This document shows, in pieces, positions 56,008-64,000 of a stretch of DNA of 64,000 nucleotides (position 1 is its first letter; each line of letters opens with the position of its first letter). The position numbers were made by a program, and so were the translations under genes. This stretch comes from Polyangiaceae bacterium (lineage in GTDB: Bacteria > Myxococcota_A > Polyangia > Polyangiales > Polyangiaceae): NCBI GenBank assembly GCA_025353725.1, contig JANXOF010000012.1, forward strand, positions 1 to 64,000. Direction: 5' to 3'. A model generated the notes under the pieces. That model was not told the origin of the DNA. It ran no database searches and worked only from the letters and a program-made list of their open reading frames with translations.

Positions 56008-56181
56008 GCGCGCAACCTACAGCAGCGGCCGCGACGAGTGCAGCGGCACGCCGTTTTTCGGCCTTTGCAAACTGCGGCATTGTGTCAGTTAGCCTCAAGC
56101 GGGCGCGACAAAGTGGCGTTCGGCCACACCCTTGAGGTCCACATCTGACGTCAATTTGAAGCTTTTTGTCGCTTTTCGCGG

Positions 56182-56197
56182 TGGCACACCGCCTGCT
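56182..56197 (+). promoter_or_regulatory. Sigma-54 (-24/-12) promoter match upstream of the Fis-type regulator
   Basis: TGGCAC begins at 56182. GG (56183-56184) and GC (56195-56196) are separated by exactly 10 bases, the spacing required for sigma-54. The -12 element reads CTGC in place of TTGC. A start site near 56208 would leave a leader of about 60 nt before the ATG at 56267. Confidence 0.6.
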
Positions 56198-56266
56198 GTG
56201 ACGCGCGTACGCCTCACTTGGTCAGACCAAACTGGCCGTCAGAGGGGAAGAGGAGCGAAAACGATC

Positions 56267-56977
56267 ATGAACATCGCAACCGCGATTCCCGCAGCTCGTT
56301 TCAATGCACTGCTCGTAGAGGTCGAAGGCGACAAGAGTTTAGATCTTGAGCCCATGCTGCACCACCAGGGTTGCCATGTTCGCAAGGCCCTGATTCCGGC
56401 GCAACAGCCGATTCAAGCGTCGCTTGAGGGCATCGACCTCTTGGTTCTGTCGGGCCTCGCGGAGAGCGATGTTGTTGCGTGGGCTGAGCAGGCTATCGGC
56501 ACTTCCCGCGTGCTCGTAGTGACACCGAGCGTCGAAACTGCCATCCAGGCAGCCCGTCTCGGCGCTGCCACCGTGGTTGGCACGTCAATTGAGCTCGCGG
56601 CCGCTCAAATCGGACAGCTTATCGACCGTATCGAGTCAAAGCGCCACGCGGCTGGCCACGACAACCTTGGCGGCCGCAGCGCGTCGTCCGTCGTACCTGG
56701 TGCCCCGACCAGTGGGACCGTGCAGCGTCGTTCCACGCCTCTTCCCCGAGACGCTGCGCCCGAGGCGTTTGATGCGTTGCTCGAGTCGGCTGAGGCGCTA
56801 CTTCCGATGCACAAGTTTCAGCGGGTCTATGTCGACTACGCTCTCCGGCGCTTTGGGGGAAACAAAGTCCACACGGCCGCGGCATTGGGAATCGACCGTC
56901 GGACCATCCAGCGTTGGGCGCGGGCGCGTTTTGAGCCCGCGACGACGGCAAGTGCTCGTGAGCTTGGCGGGTCGTAG
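56267..56977 (+). CDS. Fis-type regulator with degenerate receiver domain
   Basis: A 236-aa DNA-binding protein. The ATG at 56267 is preceded by AGGAGCG. Residues 10-120 have the size and strand pattern of a receiver domain (FNALLVEVEGDKSL, DLLVLSGL, RVLVVTPSVETAIQAARLGA). However, the acidic pair, the phospho-acceptor Asp and the conserved Lys are missing, so it should not be phosphorylated in the usual way. After a Pro/Ser linker, the C-terminal part from about 178 is a Fis-like HTH (YALRRFGGNKVHTAAALGID then RRTIQRWARARFE). It lacks the AAA+ domain of enhancer-binding proteins. It sits back to back with an NtrC-type two-component operon and carries a sigma-54-like promoter, so it may be an output or modulator of that system. 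Confidence 0.85.
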   Translation: MNIATAIPAARFNALLVEVEGDKSLDLEPMLHHQGCHVRKALIPAQQPIQASLEGIDLLVLSGLAESDVVAWAEQAIGTSRVLVVTPSVETAIQAARLGAATVVGTSIELAAAQIGQLIDRIESKRHAAGHDNLGGRSASSVVPGAPTSGTVQRRSTPLPRDAAPEAFDALLESAEALLPMHKFQRVYVDYALRRFGGNKVHTAAALGIDRRTIQRWARARFEPATTASARELGGS

Positions 56978-57334
56978 ACCGCTCCAGCAGGCATTTGGCT
57001 GCTTTTAGCGAGTGCTGACCGACAGGCGCTCGTGGGAGCACGGTTCTTATGATTTTTGCGGCGCACCTCTAAGTACCCGTAACAACTTCATAAAATATGA
57101 TACAGAAATTCATAAGTGAGCTTCGGCCCACCGCTTAGAGGCCCTCGAAGAAGCGTTCCGTTTACTCAGCCGTGAAACGCTGGTACGTGGCCGCTTCCTC
57201 GAAGACTACATGGGTCATGCGGTCGGGGGAGGACGAGGCGTGCTGAAGCGTCTGTGCGTCATGGAGCTCCAGCGCCCAGCCGGCCAACCCCTCGAGTACG
57301 GGAACGTTCCCAAAACTCGGAGAGGACTCTCTTG
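56978..57334. other. Intergenic region upstream of hppA, 357 bp
   Basis: Contains an AT-rich block at 57081-57118 with a direct repeat, then about 200 bp of ordinary GC content. The hppA ribosome site AGAGGA lies near 57321. No gene was recognised. Confidence 0.6.
57087..57115. promoter_or_regulatory. Direct repeat TTCATAA spaced two helical turns, upstream of hppA
   Basis: TTCATAA occurs at 57087-57093 and again at 57109-57115 (22 bp start to start) within the most AT-rich stretch of the region. It is a possible regulator site or AT-rich promoter. The spacing puts both copies on the same DNA face. Confidence 0.35.
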
Positions 57335-59986
57335 ATGATAGCTCGCAATCGCGCGGCGCAGTGGCTTGCCAAAGCCGCAGGTCTTTTGTTTACGTTGCTT
57401 TATGCGCTTCCCGGCTTCGCCCAGGTGCGTGACGGACTGCAGGGAGGTGCCCTGGGTCCAGGGTCTGGATCACCATCGACCGCCGCTGCAAACGCCATCT
57501 CAACCGCGACATCGGCGTCAATGTCCATGCCCATGTCGGCTCATCATGGCGGCGGCGAGGCCAATCTCGTCGTTCCGAGGCTCGACGATACGTCTATCGC
57601 GACGTTCTTCGACGGGACAGCCGGGGCGACTCTACTTTACTTTGGAATCGGCGTCTGTGTCCTCGGGATGGTGTTCGCCTTTGCGATTTACAAATCGCTG
57701 GAGAACGCGCCGGTTCACAAGTCAATGTTGGAGATCAGCGAGCTGATCTATGCAACGTGCCAAACGTACCTCGTCACGCAGATCAAATTCATTTTGATCC
57801 TCGAGGTTTTTATCGGCTCGATCATTGTCTATTACTTCGGAGTCGCGCAGCACTACTTTGCAGAGGGTAAAGCTGCGCAGGTCTTCATCATCCTGCTCTT
57901 CAGCCTTATCGGGATCGCCGGTTCGTGCGCCGTTGCGTGGTTCGGCATCCGCGTGAATACGTTTGCAAACTCGCGTACGGCGTTCGCGTCGCTTCGTGGC
58001 AAGCCATTCCCCTGCTACGACATCCCGCTCAAAGCGGGAATGAGCATCGGTATGCTCCTCATTTCCGTCGAGCTGATCCTCATGCTCGGCATTCTGTTAT
58101 TCATTCCCGGGAATTACGCAGGCGCGTGCTTCATCGGCTTCGCCATTGGCGAGTCCCTGGGCGCCTCTGCGCTTCGTATCGCTGGCGGTATCTTCACGAA
58201 GATCGCCGACATCGGCTCCGACCTTATGAAGATTGCCTTCAAAATCAAGGAGGACGACGCGCGAAACCCAGGCGTAATCGCCGACTGCACGGGTGACAAC
58301 GCAGGTGATTCGGTGGGTCCGTCAGCGGACGGTTTCGAGACCTACGGGGTCACTGGAGTCGCCCTGATTTCGTTTATCCTACTCGCGGTGAAAAACCCGA
58401 CCACGCAGGTCGAACTCCTCGTTTGGATTTTCGTCATGCGAATTGTCATGGTGCTGGCGAGCGTGGCCTCGTACTACATCAACGACTTCCTTGCGCGCGC
58501 CAGGTACGCGAGCGCTGACAAGATGAACTTCGAGCAACCCCTGACGCAGCTGGTTGTTATCACCTCGGTCGTTTCAGTCATCTTGACCTTCATCGTCTCG
58601 AAGATGTTGATTCCGAACATTGGCGGCGACCCGTCCCTGTGGTGGAAGCTTTCGATCATCATTACCTGCGGCACGGCCGCGGGCGCTATCATCCCGGAAC
58701 TCATCAAGGTTTTCACCTCGGTCGATTCGGCGCACGTCCGTGAGGTCGTTACCTCTTCGCGTGAAGGTGGAGCGTCGCTCAATATTCTCTCCGGCCTCAC
58801 GGCAGGAAACTTCAGCGCGTACTGGATGGGCATCGTACTCATTGGCCTTATGGGCACGGCTTACATGGTTACCGAACCCGGTACCACGACGGGCATTGGC
58901 CACATCATGATGGTTAATGGCTTCGACCCGTCCGCTGTCTTCGCGTTCGGGCTAGTCGCGTTCGGCTTCCTCGGTATGGGGCCGGTTACGATCGCCGTCG
59001 ACTCCTACGGACCCGTGACTGATAATGCACAAAGCGTATTCGAACTTTCTCTCATCGAGAATATTCCGAGTATCGATAAAGAGATCAAGAAGGACTTCGG
59101 TTTCGACGTTCAATTCGAGAAGGGAAAGCATTTCCTCGAGGAGAACGACGGCGCTGGGAACACCTTCAAAGCCACGGCGAAGCCGGTTCTCATCGGCACC
59201 GCCGTTGTCGGAGCGACGACGATGATCTTCTCGATTGTTCTCGCGCTGACAAACGGCTTTACGGAGAACACGCAGAAGGTGTCGATTCTCTACCCGCCGT
59301 TCCTTCTCGGTCTGCTTGCAGGCGGATCGGTGATCTACTGGTTCACGGGAGCATCAACGCAGGCCGTCACGACCGGCGCTTACCGCGCTGTCGAATTCAT
59401 CAAGGCAAACATTAAGCTTGATGGCGTAGAAAAGGCTTCGGCTGAAGACTCGAAAAAAGTCGTCGAGATTTGTACGGTCTATGCCCAAAAAGGGATGTTT
59501 AATATCTTCTTAGTCATCTTTTTCTCGACCCTCGCCTTCGCCTTCTACGACTCGTTCTTCTTCATTGGGTACCTGATCGCTATCGCTATCTTTGGCCTCT
59601 TTCAAGCGCTCTTTATGGCGAACGCTGGCGGAGCCTGGGACAATGCGAAGAAGATCGTCGAAGTTGAGCTCAAGATGAAGGGAACGCCACTTCACGACGC
59701 TTGCATCGTTGGCGATACGGTCGGTGACCCATTCAAGGACACCTCGAGCGTTGCGCTCAACCCGGTAATCAAGTTTACGACGCTATTTGGACTTCTCGCA
59801 GTTGAACTCGCTGAGCAAATGAAGAACGCCAGCGGGCCCGGAACTGACAAGACTCTTCCACTACTGCTTTCGGCGCTATTCTTCGGAATATCGCTCGTAT
59901 TCGTCTACCGCTCCTTTTACGGAATGCGCATCGTTGTTGAGGCACCCTCGACCGGCACGAATTCGGCGAAGGCTGCGGAGGCCTGA
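57335..59986 (+). CDS. hppA: Membrane-bound ion-translocating pyrophosphatase
   Basis: An 883-aa membrane pyrophosphatase that pumps H+ (or Na+) out using PPi hydrolysis. It is longer than the usual 680-770 aa, because of an N-terminal signal/TM-like extension of about 80 residues rich in Ser/Gly. The ATG at 57335 follows AGAGGA. Catalytic segments are present in a divergent form: KEDDARNPGVIADCTGDNAG near 306-326 and GDTVGDPFKDTSSVALNP near the end. The segment GNTFKATAK places Lys612 at the position where Ala gives K+ dependence and Lys gives K+ independence, so a K+-independent enzyme is predicted. Ion specificity (H+ against Na+) cannot be read with confidence. Confidence 0.93.
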   Translation: MIARNRAAQWLAKAAGLLFTLLYALPGFAQVRDGLQGGALGPGSGSPSTAAANAISTATSASMSMPMSAHHGGGEANLVVPRLDDTSIATFFDGTAGATLLYFGIGVCVLGMVFAFAIYKSLENAPVHKSMLEISELIYATCQTYLVTQIKFILILEVFIGSIIVYYFGVAQHYFAEGKAAQVFIILLFSLIGIAGSCAVAWFGIRVNTFANSRTAFASLRGKPFPCYDIPLKAGMSIGMLLISVELILMLGILLFIPGNYAGACFIGFAIGESLGASALRIAGGIFTKIADIGSDLMKIAFKIKEDDARNPGVIADCTGDNAGDSVGPSADGFETYGVTGVALISFILLAVKNPTTQVELLVWIFVMRIVMVLASVASYYINDFLARARYASADKMNFEQPLTQLVVITSVVSVILTFIVSKMLIPNIGGDPSLWWKLSIIITCGTAAGAIIPELIKVFTSVDSAHVREVVTSSREGGASLNILSGLTAGNFSAYWMGIVLIGLMGTAYMVTEPGTTTGIGHIMMVNGFDPSAVFAFGLVAFGFLGMGPVTIAVDSYGPVTDNAQSVFELSLIENIPSIDKEIKKDFGFDVQFEKGKHFLEENDGAGNTFKATAKPVLIGTAVVGATTMIFSIVLALTNGFTENTQKVSILYPPFLLGLLAGGSVIYWFTGASTQAVTTGAYRAVEFIKANIKLDGVEKASAEDSKKVVEICTVYAQKGMFNIFLVIFFSTLAFAFYDSFFFIGYLIAIAIFGLFQALFMANAGGAWDNAKKIVEVELKMKGTPLHDACIVGDTVGDPFKDTSSVALNPVIKFTTLFGLLAVELAEQMKNASGPGTDKTLPLLLSALFFGISLVFVYRSFYGMRIVVEAPSTGTNSAKAAEA

Positions 59987-60060
59987 CCTCGCAACGGCAT
60001 GCTTTTAGGGGGCGCGCGAGAGCGCCTGCTTAGAGAGCCTGCACAAGAGCTTGCACAGAG

Positions 60061-60090
60061 AGCCCGCACCTGGCGACAGGTGTGGGCTTT
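60061..60090 (+). terminator. Intrinsic terminator downstream of hppA
   Basis: AGCCCGCACCTG (60061-60072) pairs with CAGGTGTGGGCT (60077-60088), with one G-T pair, around a GCGA tetraloop. T-rich sequence follows. It is placed 75 bp after the hppA stop and before the truncated-globin gene. Confidence 0.85.
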
Positions 60091-60208
60091 TGTGATTTTG
60101 CACTTACGCGCATGGCCTGCGTTGCCACGGCGCGCGGCGAAGGGGCTCACCTCTGTCGGGTGTTTTTTCTGGATCCGTGTTGAGCCCGACGCCTATAAAT
60201 GGTGGTCG

Positions 60209-60757
60209 ATGAGATCAAACCTGTTTGTTGGGTCTGTTTTTTTTGCGGCCTTCGGTGTCAGCGCCCTGTGCCTCGTCGCTTGCGGGCGCAAGCCCCCGCC
60301 GAAGGAGCCGACGATCACGGAAACGGTCTCGGATGCTGGCGCGGCGGACGCGGCGCCCCCGGAGCCACCGAAGCCGAAGTCGCTCTATGAACGCCTTGGC
60401 AACAAGGAGGGCATCACCAAGGTTGTCGACGCGTTCATCAAAAATTTGGCCGCTAACGAAATCGTTAAAAAGCGTTTCGCGAAGCTGCCCAAAGAGCGCG
60501 TCGAGAAGCTAAGGGCAAGCCTTGTGAACCAGGTCTGCAAAGAGGCCGGTGGCGATTGCGACTACACGGGCAAGCCGATGAAAGAAGCCCATAAAGGTAT
60601 GAAAATTACGGAGGCGGAGTGGAACGCAGCAGTCTCGGCGCTGAAAGCGGCTTTCGAGGAGAACAGCATTGCCGAGAACGAGCAAAACGACCTCATCGCG
60701 GCTATCGCCCCCATGAAGGAAGACATCGTCGAAGTGAAGGTCAAGGCTAAGAAGTAG
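60209..60757 (+). CDS. Lipid-anchored group-1 truncated haemoglobin
   Basis: A 182-aa protein from the ATG at 60209. The signal peptide ends in LVAC (C25), so it is lipidated and outside the cytoplasm. After an Ala/Pro-rich linker (30-56), residues 57-175 match group-1 truncated globins: SLYERLGNKEGITKVVDAF, DYTGKPMKEAHKGMKITEAE and APMKEDIV. H128 corresponds to the proximal F8 His. Aligned with mycobacterial trHbN, the distal Tyr B10 becomes Ile and Gln E11 becomes Leu, making an apolar pocket. C110 and C117 could form a disulfide. Haem binding is likely from fold and H128 but not proven. It is separated from hppA by a terminator, so it has its own promoter. Confidence 0.88.
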   Translation: MRSNLFVGSVFFAAFGVSALCLVACGRKPPPKEPTITETVSDAGAADAAPPEPPKPKSLYERLGNKEGITKVVDAFIKNLAANEIVKKRFAKLPKERVEKLRASLVNQVCKEAGGDCDYTGKPMKEAHKGMKITEAEWNAAVSALKAAFEENSIAENEQNDLIAAIAPMKEDIVEVKVKAKK

Positions 60758-60869
60758 TCTCGCTCGTCTAAAATCCGGCGCCAGGTAAGCCGGGTACGCC
60801 GGCTGCGTTCGTGCCTTTGGTGAAGTCCGAAGGCCTACGATCGGACGCTCGGCCGGCCTGAATCAGGTC

Positions 60870-63311
60870 TCAGGCGGGAGGGGGAGCCGCGTCGCTTCCG
60901 GCCTGCAGGTCTTCGAAGTTGCGCTTGAATCCACATTCCTTGTCCGCGCATGTGACCATCGGTTTGGCTTTCGTGCCGCCCATGACCAGAAAGAGCGCGC
61001 CGCAGTCCGGACATGGCTCAGGAATCGGTTTCATCCACAGCTTGAAGTCACACTTGACCGTTTCGTCGTTGTAGCGGCTGCACCCGTAGAAGGTCTTTCC
61101 ACCTTTCTTCTTTGGGCGAATTTCGATGATGTCCCCCCCACACTTGGGGCAGGGAACACCGAGCGGAACCGGGCGCGCGTTCTTGCATGCTGGGTATCCA
61201 GTGCACGAAAGAAACTCCCCGTAACGTCCGCTCCGTATCGACATCTTCTTGCCGCACTTGTCGCAGTCGAAGTCAGTCTCGCGCGGCGGCGGCGCCCCGC
61301 TTCCGTCGGCCCCCATGTCGCGCGTGGCCTTACACTTTGGGTAGTTGGAACAGCCCGCGAACCATCCGTTTTTCGACCAACGCTTCGACAGCTCGCCGCG
61401 CGGAAGTGAGCGCAACTTTTCGTCGACGCCGTCGGGGCCACAGGTGTCGCAGTATTCGCCCTCCATCAGGACAGGTTCGGGATTCCAGCGCTTAAGCTTC
61501 TTACCCTTATCGAGCTGCTCCCTGAATTTTTTATAGAAGCGCGAGAGGAGCACGGTACGCTTTTCCTTGCCCGCTTCGACCTGGTCGAGCTCCTCCTCCA
61601 TGCTCGACGTAAACGTTGGGTCCATGAACTCGAGCTCGCTTCGGAGGAGCCCGTCGACGACCATTTTGCCGAGCAGCGTTGGACGGAACGAGCGCGCATC
61701 GACCTTCTCGACGTAGTCGCGGGCCTGAACCTTGCTTATAATTTCTGCGTAAGTGCTCGGGCGCCCGATGCCTCGCTCCTCGAGTTCGCGCACAAGCGAG
61801 CCTTCGTTGTAGCGGGCGGGTGGCTGGGTAAACTTCTGTTCCGCAATCACTCCAGGCGGCGCGAAAAGTTCGAGGGAATCGCCCTCTTTTAGCTGCGGGA
61901 GCGACGCCTCTTCTCCGGTGGCCTCGTCAGCCTTTGTACCGTCGGCGACCTTGTCGTCGGCTTCTTCTCCGCCGGCCTGCTGTTCGCTCGAGGTGTCCCC
62001 TGAACCGTACACATCGAGCCAACCCCCGAATTTGAGCACACGGCCGCTTGCGCGAAGCGTGTACGCGGTCGCGGGGGCTTTCGCTTCGATGTCTATCGAC
62101 GTTTGGTCGAAGACCGCGTCTTTCATCTGGCTCGCGATGAAGCGCTCCCAGATGAGTTTGTAGAGTTTGAACTGCTCGTCTTTTAGATGTTTTCGGACGG
62201 CGTCCGGCGGAAAGTCGAGTGACGTCGGCCGTACGGCCTCGTGCGCGTCTTGAGAATTTTTCTTCGACTTGAAGACGTTGGGCTCCTTGGGAACCGCGTC
62301 TTTTCCGTACTTTGTTGCGATGTACTGGCGCGCGCCCTCGAGGGCCTCGGGCGATACGCGTGTCGAGTCGGTCCGCATGTAGGTGATGAGGCCGACCGTA
62401 CCGAGCTCTTTCCCGAGATCGACGCCTTCGTAGAGCCCCTGCGCGACCTGCATCGTTCGCTTCGCGCTGAAGGCAAGGCGGTTTACGGCGTCTTGCTGCA
62501 GCTTGCTCGTCGTGTACGGCGCGTACGGCTTCCGCTTTCGTTCAGCGGTGGTGACTTTCACGACCCGGTAGGCTGCCGTTTGGAGGTCCGCTTTGACGCG
62601 CGCGGCTGTCTCAGCGTCGGTCACTTCGATTTTTTTCCCATTTTCTTGGGAGAGGCGCGTCGCGAATGGATGTCGCTTATCGCTACCGACAGCGGTTTTG
62701 TCGCCTTTCGGCGTTAGCTTCGCGAGTCGGGCCCCGACATTCCAGTACTCCTCGGGTACGAAAGCGTCGATCTCGCGCTCCTTGTCGACGATCAGGCGTA
62801 GGGCGACGCTTTGAACGCGCCCGGCGGAGAGACCGAAGGCAAGCTTCGACCACACAAGAGCAGACACGTCGTAGCCAACGATTCGATCGAGCACGCGACG
62901 CGCTCGCTGCGCGTCGTACAGGTCGCCGTCGAGAGCGCGGGGTGAGGCGACGCCCTTCAAAACGCCGTTCTTGGTAATCTCATGGAACTCGACGCGTTTC
63001 GCTTCAAGTGGCTTTCCCGTCAGCTCTTCTGCGAGGTGCCAGGCGATCGCTTCGCCTTCCCGATCAGGGTCGGTGGCGAGAAGAATGTCGTCGGCATCTT
63101 TGGCCGCCGCCTTGAGCTCGGCGAGAACCTTCTCTTTTCCGGGAACGACTTCGTACGTTTCTTGAAATCCCTTATCGAAGTCGATGCCCATTTTCTTGGG
63201 CAGGTCTTTTACGTGACCCTTCGATGCGAGGACTTCGTAGCCCGGCCCCAGGTACTTTTTGATGGTCTTGGCCTTTGCCGGAGACTCGACGACCACAAGT
63301 GTCTTGCCCAT
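60870..63311 (-). CDS. topA: DNA topoisomerase I
   Basis: An 813-aa type IA topoisomerase that relaxes negative supercoils. The Toprim domain starts at GKTLVVVESPAKAKTIKKYL; DPDREGEAIAWHL is its acidic motif. The active Tyr is Y311 in LITYMRTDST (Y319 in E. coli). An acidic insert (about 440-475) is rich in Glu/Ala/Asp. Four Cys-type zinc-ribbon units cover the last 200 residues (YCDTCGPDG, CSNYPKC, CDKCGKKM, CTGYPAC, CPKCGGDI, CPDCGALF, CADKECGF). The ATG at 63311 matches family starts; a hydrophobic in-frame extension upstream is not real. It follows dprA in the usual dprA-topA order, across a T-rich 130-bp gap. Confidence 0.97.
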   Translation of the reverse strand: MGKTLVVVESPAKAKTIKKYLGPGYEVLASKGHVKDLPKKMGIDFDKGFQETYEVVPGKEKVLAELKAAAKDADDILLATDPDREGEAIAWHLAEELTGKPLEAKRVEFHEITKNGVLKGVASPRALDGDLYDAQRARRVLDRIVGYDVSALVWSKLAFGLSAGRVQSVALRLIVDKEREIDAFVPEEYWNVGARLAKLTPKGDKTAVGSDKRHPFATRLSQENGKKIEVTDAETAARVKADLQTAAYRVVKVTTAERKRKPYAPYTTSKLQQDAVNRLAFSAKRTMQVAQGLYEGVDLGKELGTVGLITYMRTDSTRVSPEALEGARQYIATKYGKDAVPKEPNVFKSKKNSQDAHEAVRPTSLDFPPDAVRKHLKDEQFKLYKLIWERFIASQMKDAVFDQTSIDIEAKAPATAYTLRASGRVLKFGGWLDVYGSGDTSSEQQAGGEEADDKVADGTKADEATGEEASLPQLKEGDSLELFAPPGVIAEQKFTQPPARYNEGSLVRELEERGIGRPSTYAEIISKVQARDYVEKVDARSFRPTLLGKMVVDGLLRSELEFMDPTFTSSMEEELDQVEAGKEKRTVLLSRFYKKFREQLDKGKKLKRWNPEPVLMEGEYCDTCGPDGVDEKLRSLPRGELSKRWSKNGWFAGCSNYPKCKATRDMGADGSGAPPPRETDFDCDKCGKKMSIRSGRYGEFLSCTGYPACKNARPVPLGVPCPKCGGDIIEIRPKKKGGKTFYGCSRYNDETVKCDFKLWMKPIPEPCPDCGALFLVMGGTKAKPMVTCADKECGFKRNFEDLQAGSDAAPPPA

Positions 63312-63441
63312 GCGTTCGGATGCCCCCAGAAAAAGGCGAAACGTAAAATGTAAAATGTGAACGTACAAAAAAACGAAAAAAGACCACAAATAGAAGCTAA
63401 ACGAGACGCGACAGCGAAAAAAACCTAAGCAGTCCCGATAG

Positions 63442-64000
63442 TTATCGCACCGTTGTGCGACTGAAGAAGCCGTTCGGGTTCTCTACTACTACGTCCTTCA
63501 AGGCGAGCGTCAAGAGGGCCGTTGCGGCAAGGGGTACCGAAAGGCATGTTGACTCGCTGATTTGGTCCTTGTGCATGGAGTTGGTGCAAAGTGTTGAAAA
63601 TACGAGTATTTCTTCGGCTGTCCACGACGTCGTATCGGGGTGTTTAGAGCGGTCCTTGAGAATTCGTGCGGTGGGGCTAGCGCAGCCGCTCTTTCGGTCG
63701 TGAAGTGTGAGCTGCGGCGCGGTGACATGCTCCCGAAGTCCAAGAGCCCGGAGGAGCTGGGCTGGCGAACAGAGAGGACGAGCGCGGTCGAGCTCGATTT
63801 CCGAAGAAGACCCGCAAAAGTCGCTCATCCACGGCGCCGCGGTCATCGCCCATACGGGGCGGCCGAGGTCCCGTGCCCATGCGGCAGCGTTCCGAGAACC
63901 GGATTGGAACCGCGCTTGAACGACAACGAGCGTTTCGGATAGCGCCGCCAAAACGCCGTTTCGATAGAGAAACGAGTCCGTGGTCTTGTCGTGGTCGTCC
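63442..64000 (-). CDS. dprA: DNA-processing protein DprA, C-terminal part (cut by the window edge)
   Basis: The reading frame is open to base 64000, so the 5' part lies beyond the window. The visible 185 or so codons hold the end of the Rossmann-like domain (DSFLYRNGVLAALSETLVVV, then RNAAAWARDLGRPVWAM). A C-terminal winged-helix-like region follows (TSWTAEEILVFSTLCTNSMH, LSVPLAATALLTLALKDVVV). DprA loads RecA on incoming single-stranded DNA during natural transformation. The gene order dprA-topA is conserved in many bacteria and supports the call. A TTG inside the frame at 63951 is not the real start. Confidence 0.9.
   Translation of the reverse strand, partial: DDHDKTTDSFLYRNGVLAALSETLVVVQARFQSGSRNAAAWARDLGRPVWAMTAAPWMSDFCGSSSEIELDRARPLCSPAQLLRALGLREHVTAPQLTLHDRKSGCASPTARILKDRSKHPDTTSWTAEEILVFSTLCTNSMHKDQISESTCLSVPLAATALLTLALKDVVVENPNGFFSRTTVR

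Noticed and set aside
63312-63389. In-frame hydrophobic N-terminal extension of TopA
   Set aside because: It comes from the T-rich leader; family members begin at the GKTLVVVESPAK segment.

Overview
This 64 kb window is chromosomal DNA from a high-GC Gram-negative bacterium, most likely a myxobacterium (Myxococcota, probably Polyangia). The inference rests on the mix of genes: a SNF2 helicase with a SWIM zinc finger, a Ser/Thr kinase with a PEGA-like tail, an MglA-type Ras-like GTPase, an NtrC-type two-component pair, many lipoproteins with Asp/Gly/Ala/Ser-rich linkers, secreted SUMF1-family proteins, and giant TPR proteins. No rRNA, tRNA, CRISPR array, prophage, integrase or insertion sequence was recognised. 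The coding is dense, and most intergenic gaps are short.

Layout. 0-6.2 kb: SNF2/SWIM helicase followed 9 bp later by a Ser/Thr kinase. 6.2-10 kb: SUMF1-family lipoprotein, secreted-type lipase/esterase and a beta-propeller lipoprotein. 10-20.2 kb: surface-glycan locus. A minus-strand operon (polysaccharide deacetylase, MurJ-like flippase, GT4 glycosyltransferase) is divergent from a multispanning membrane protein. Then come a methyltransferase and a coupled GT4 plus MMPL/RND transporter pair. 20.2-21.0 kb: a gene-free stretch. 21-36 kb, minus strand: atpD-atpC, a PHA-granule-type small protein, two tandem giant TPR paralogues and typA/bipA. 36.3-40.3 kb, plus strand: dnaG-rpoD (macromolecular synthesis operon core). 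40.4-46.7 kb: a mosaic of envelope proteins (Pro-rich anchored protein, Cys-rich lipoprotein, second SUMF1 protein, LPG-synthase-like membrane protein, FAS1 lipoprotein). 46.8-50.1 kb: nucleotide-sugar dehydrogenase, CpsB-type tyrosine phosphatase and MglA-like GTPase. 50.4-53 kb: lipoproteins and gloA. 53-57 kb: a histidine kinase/NtrC-type regulator operon divergent from a small Fis-type regulator that has a good sigma-54 (-24/-12) promoter match. 57.3-60.8 kb: a divergent membrane pyrophosphatase (hppA) and a lipid-anchored truncated haemoglobin. 60.9-64 kb: topA, with the C-terminal part of dprA running off the right edge.

Housekeeping genes (atpDC, dnaG, rpoD, typA, topA, dprA, hppA) are interleaved with envelope and signalling genes. 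The most unusual items are the tandem giant TPR pair, the lipoprotein truncated globin whose distal haem-pocket residues are changed, the pseudo-receiver/Fis protein with its sigma-54-like promoter beside a two-component system, and the pyrophosphatase with Lys at the potassium-specificity position. No self-evident new defence or mobile system was found.
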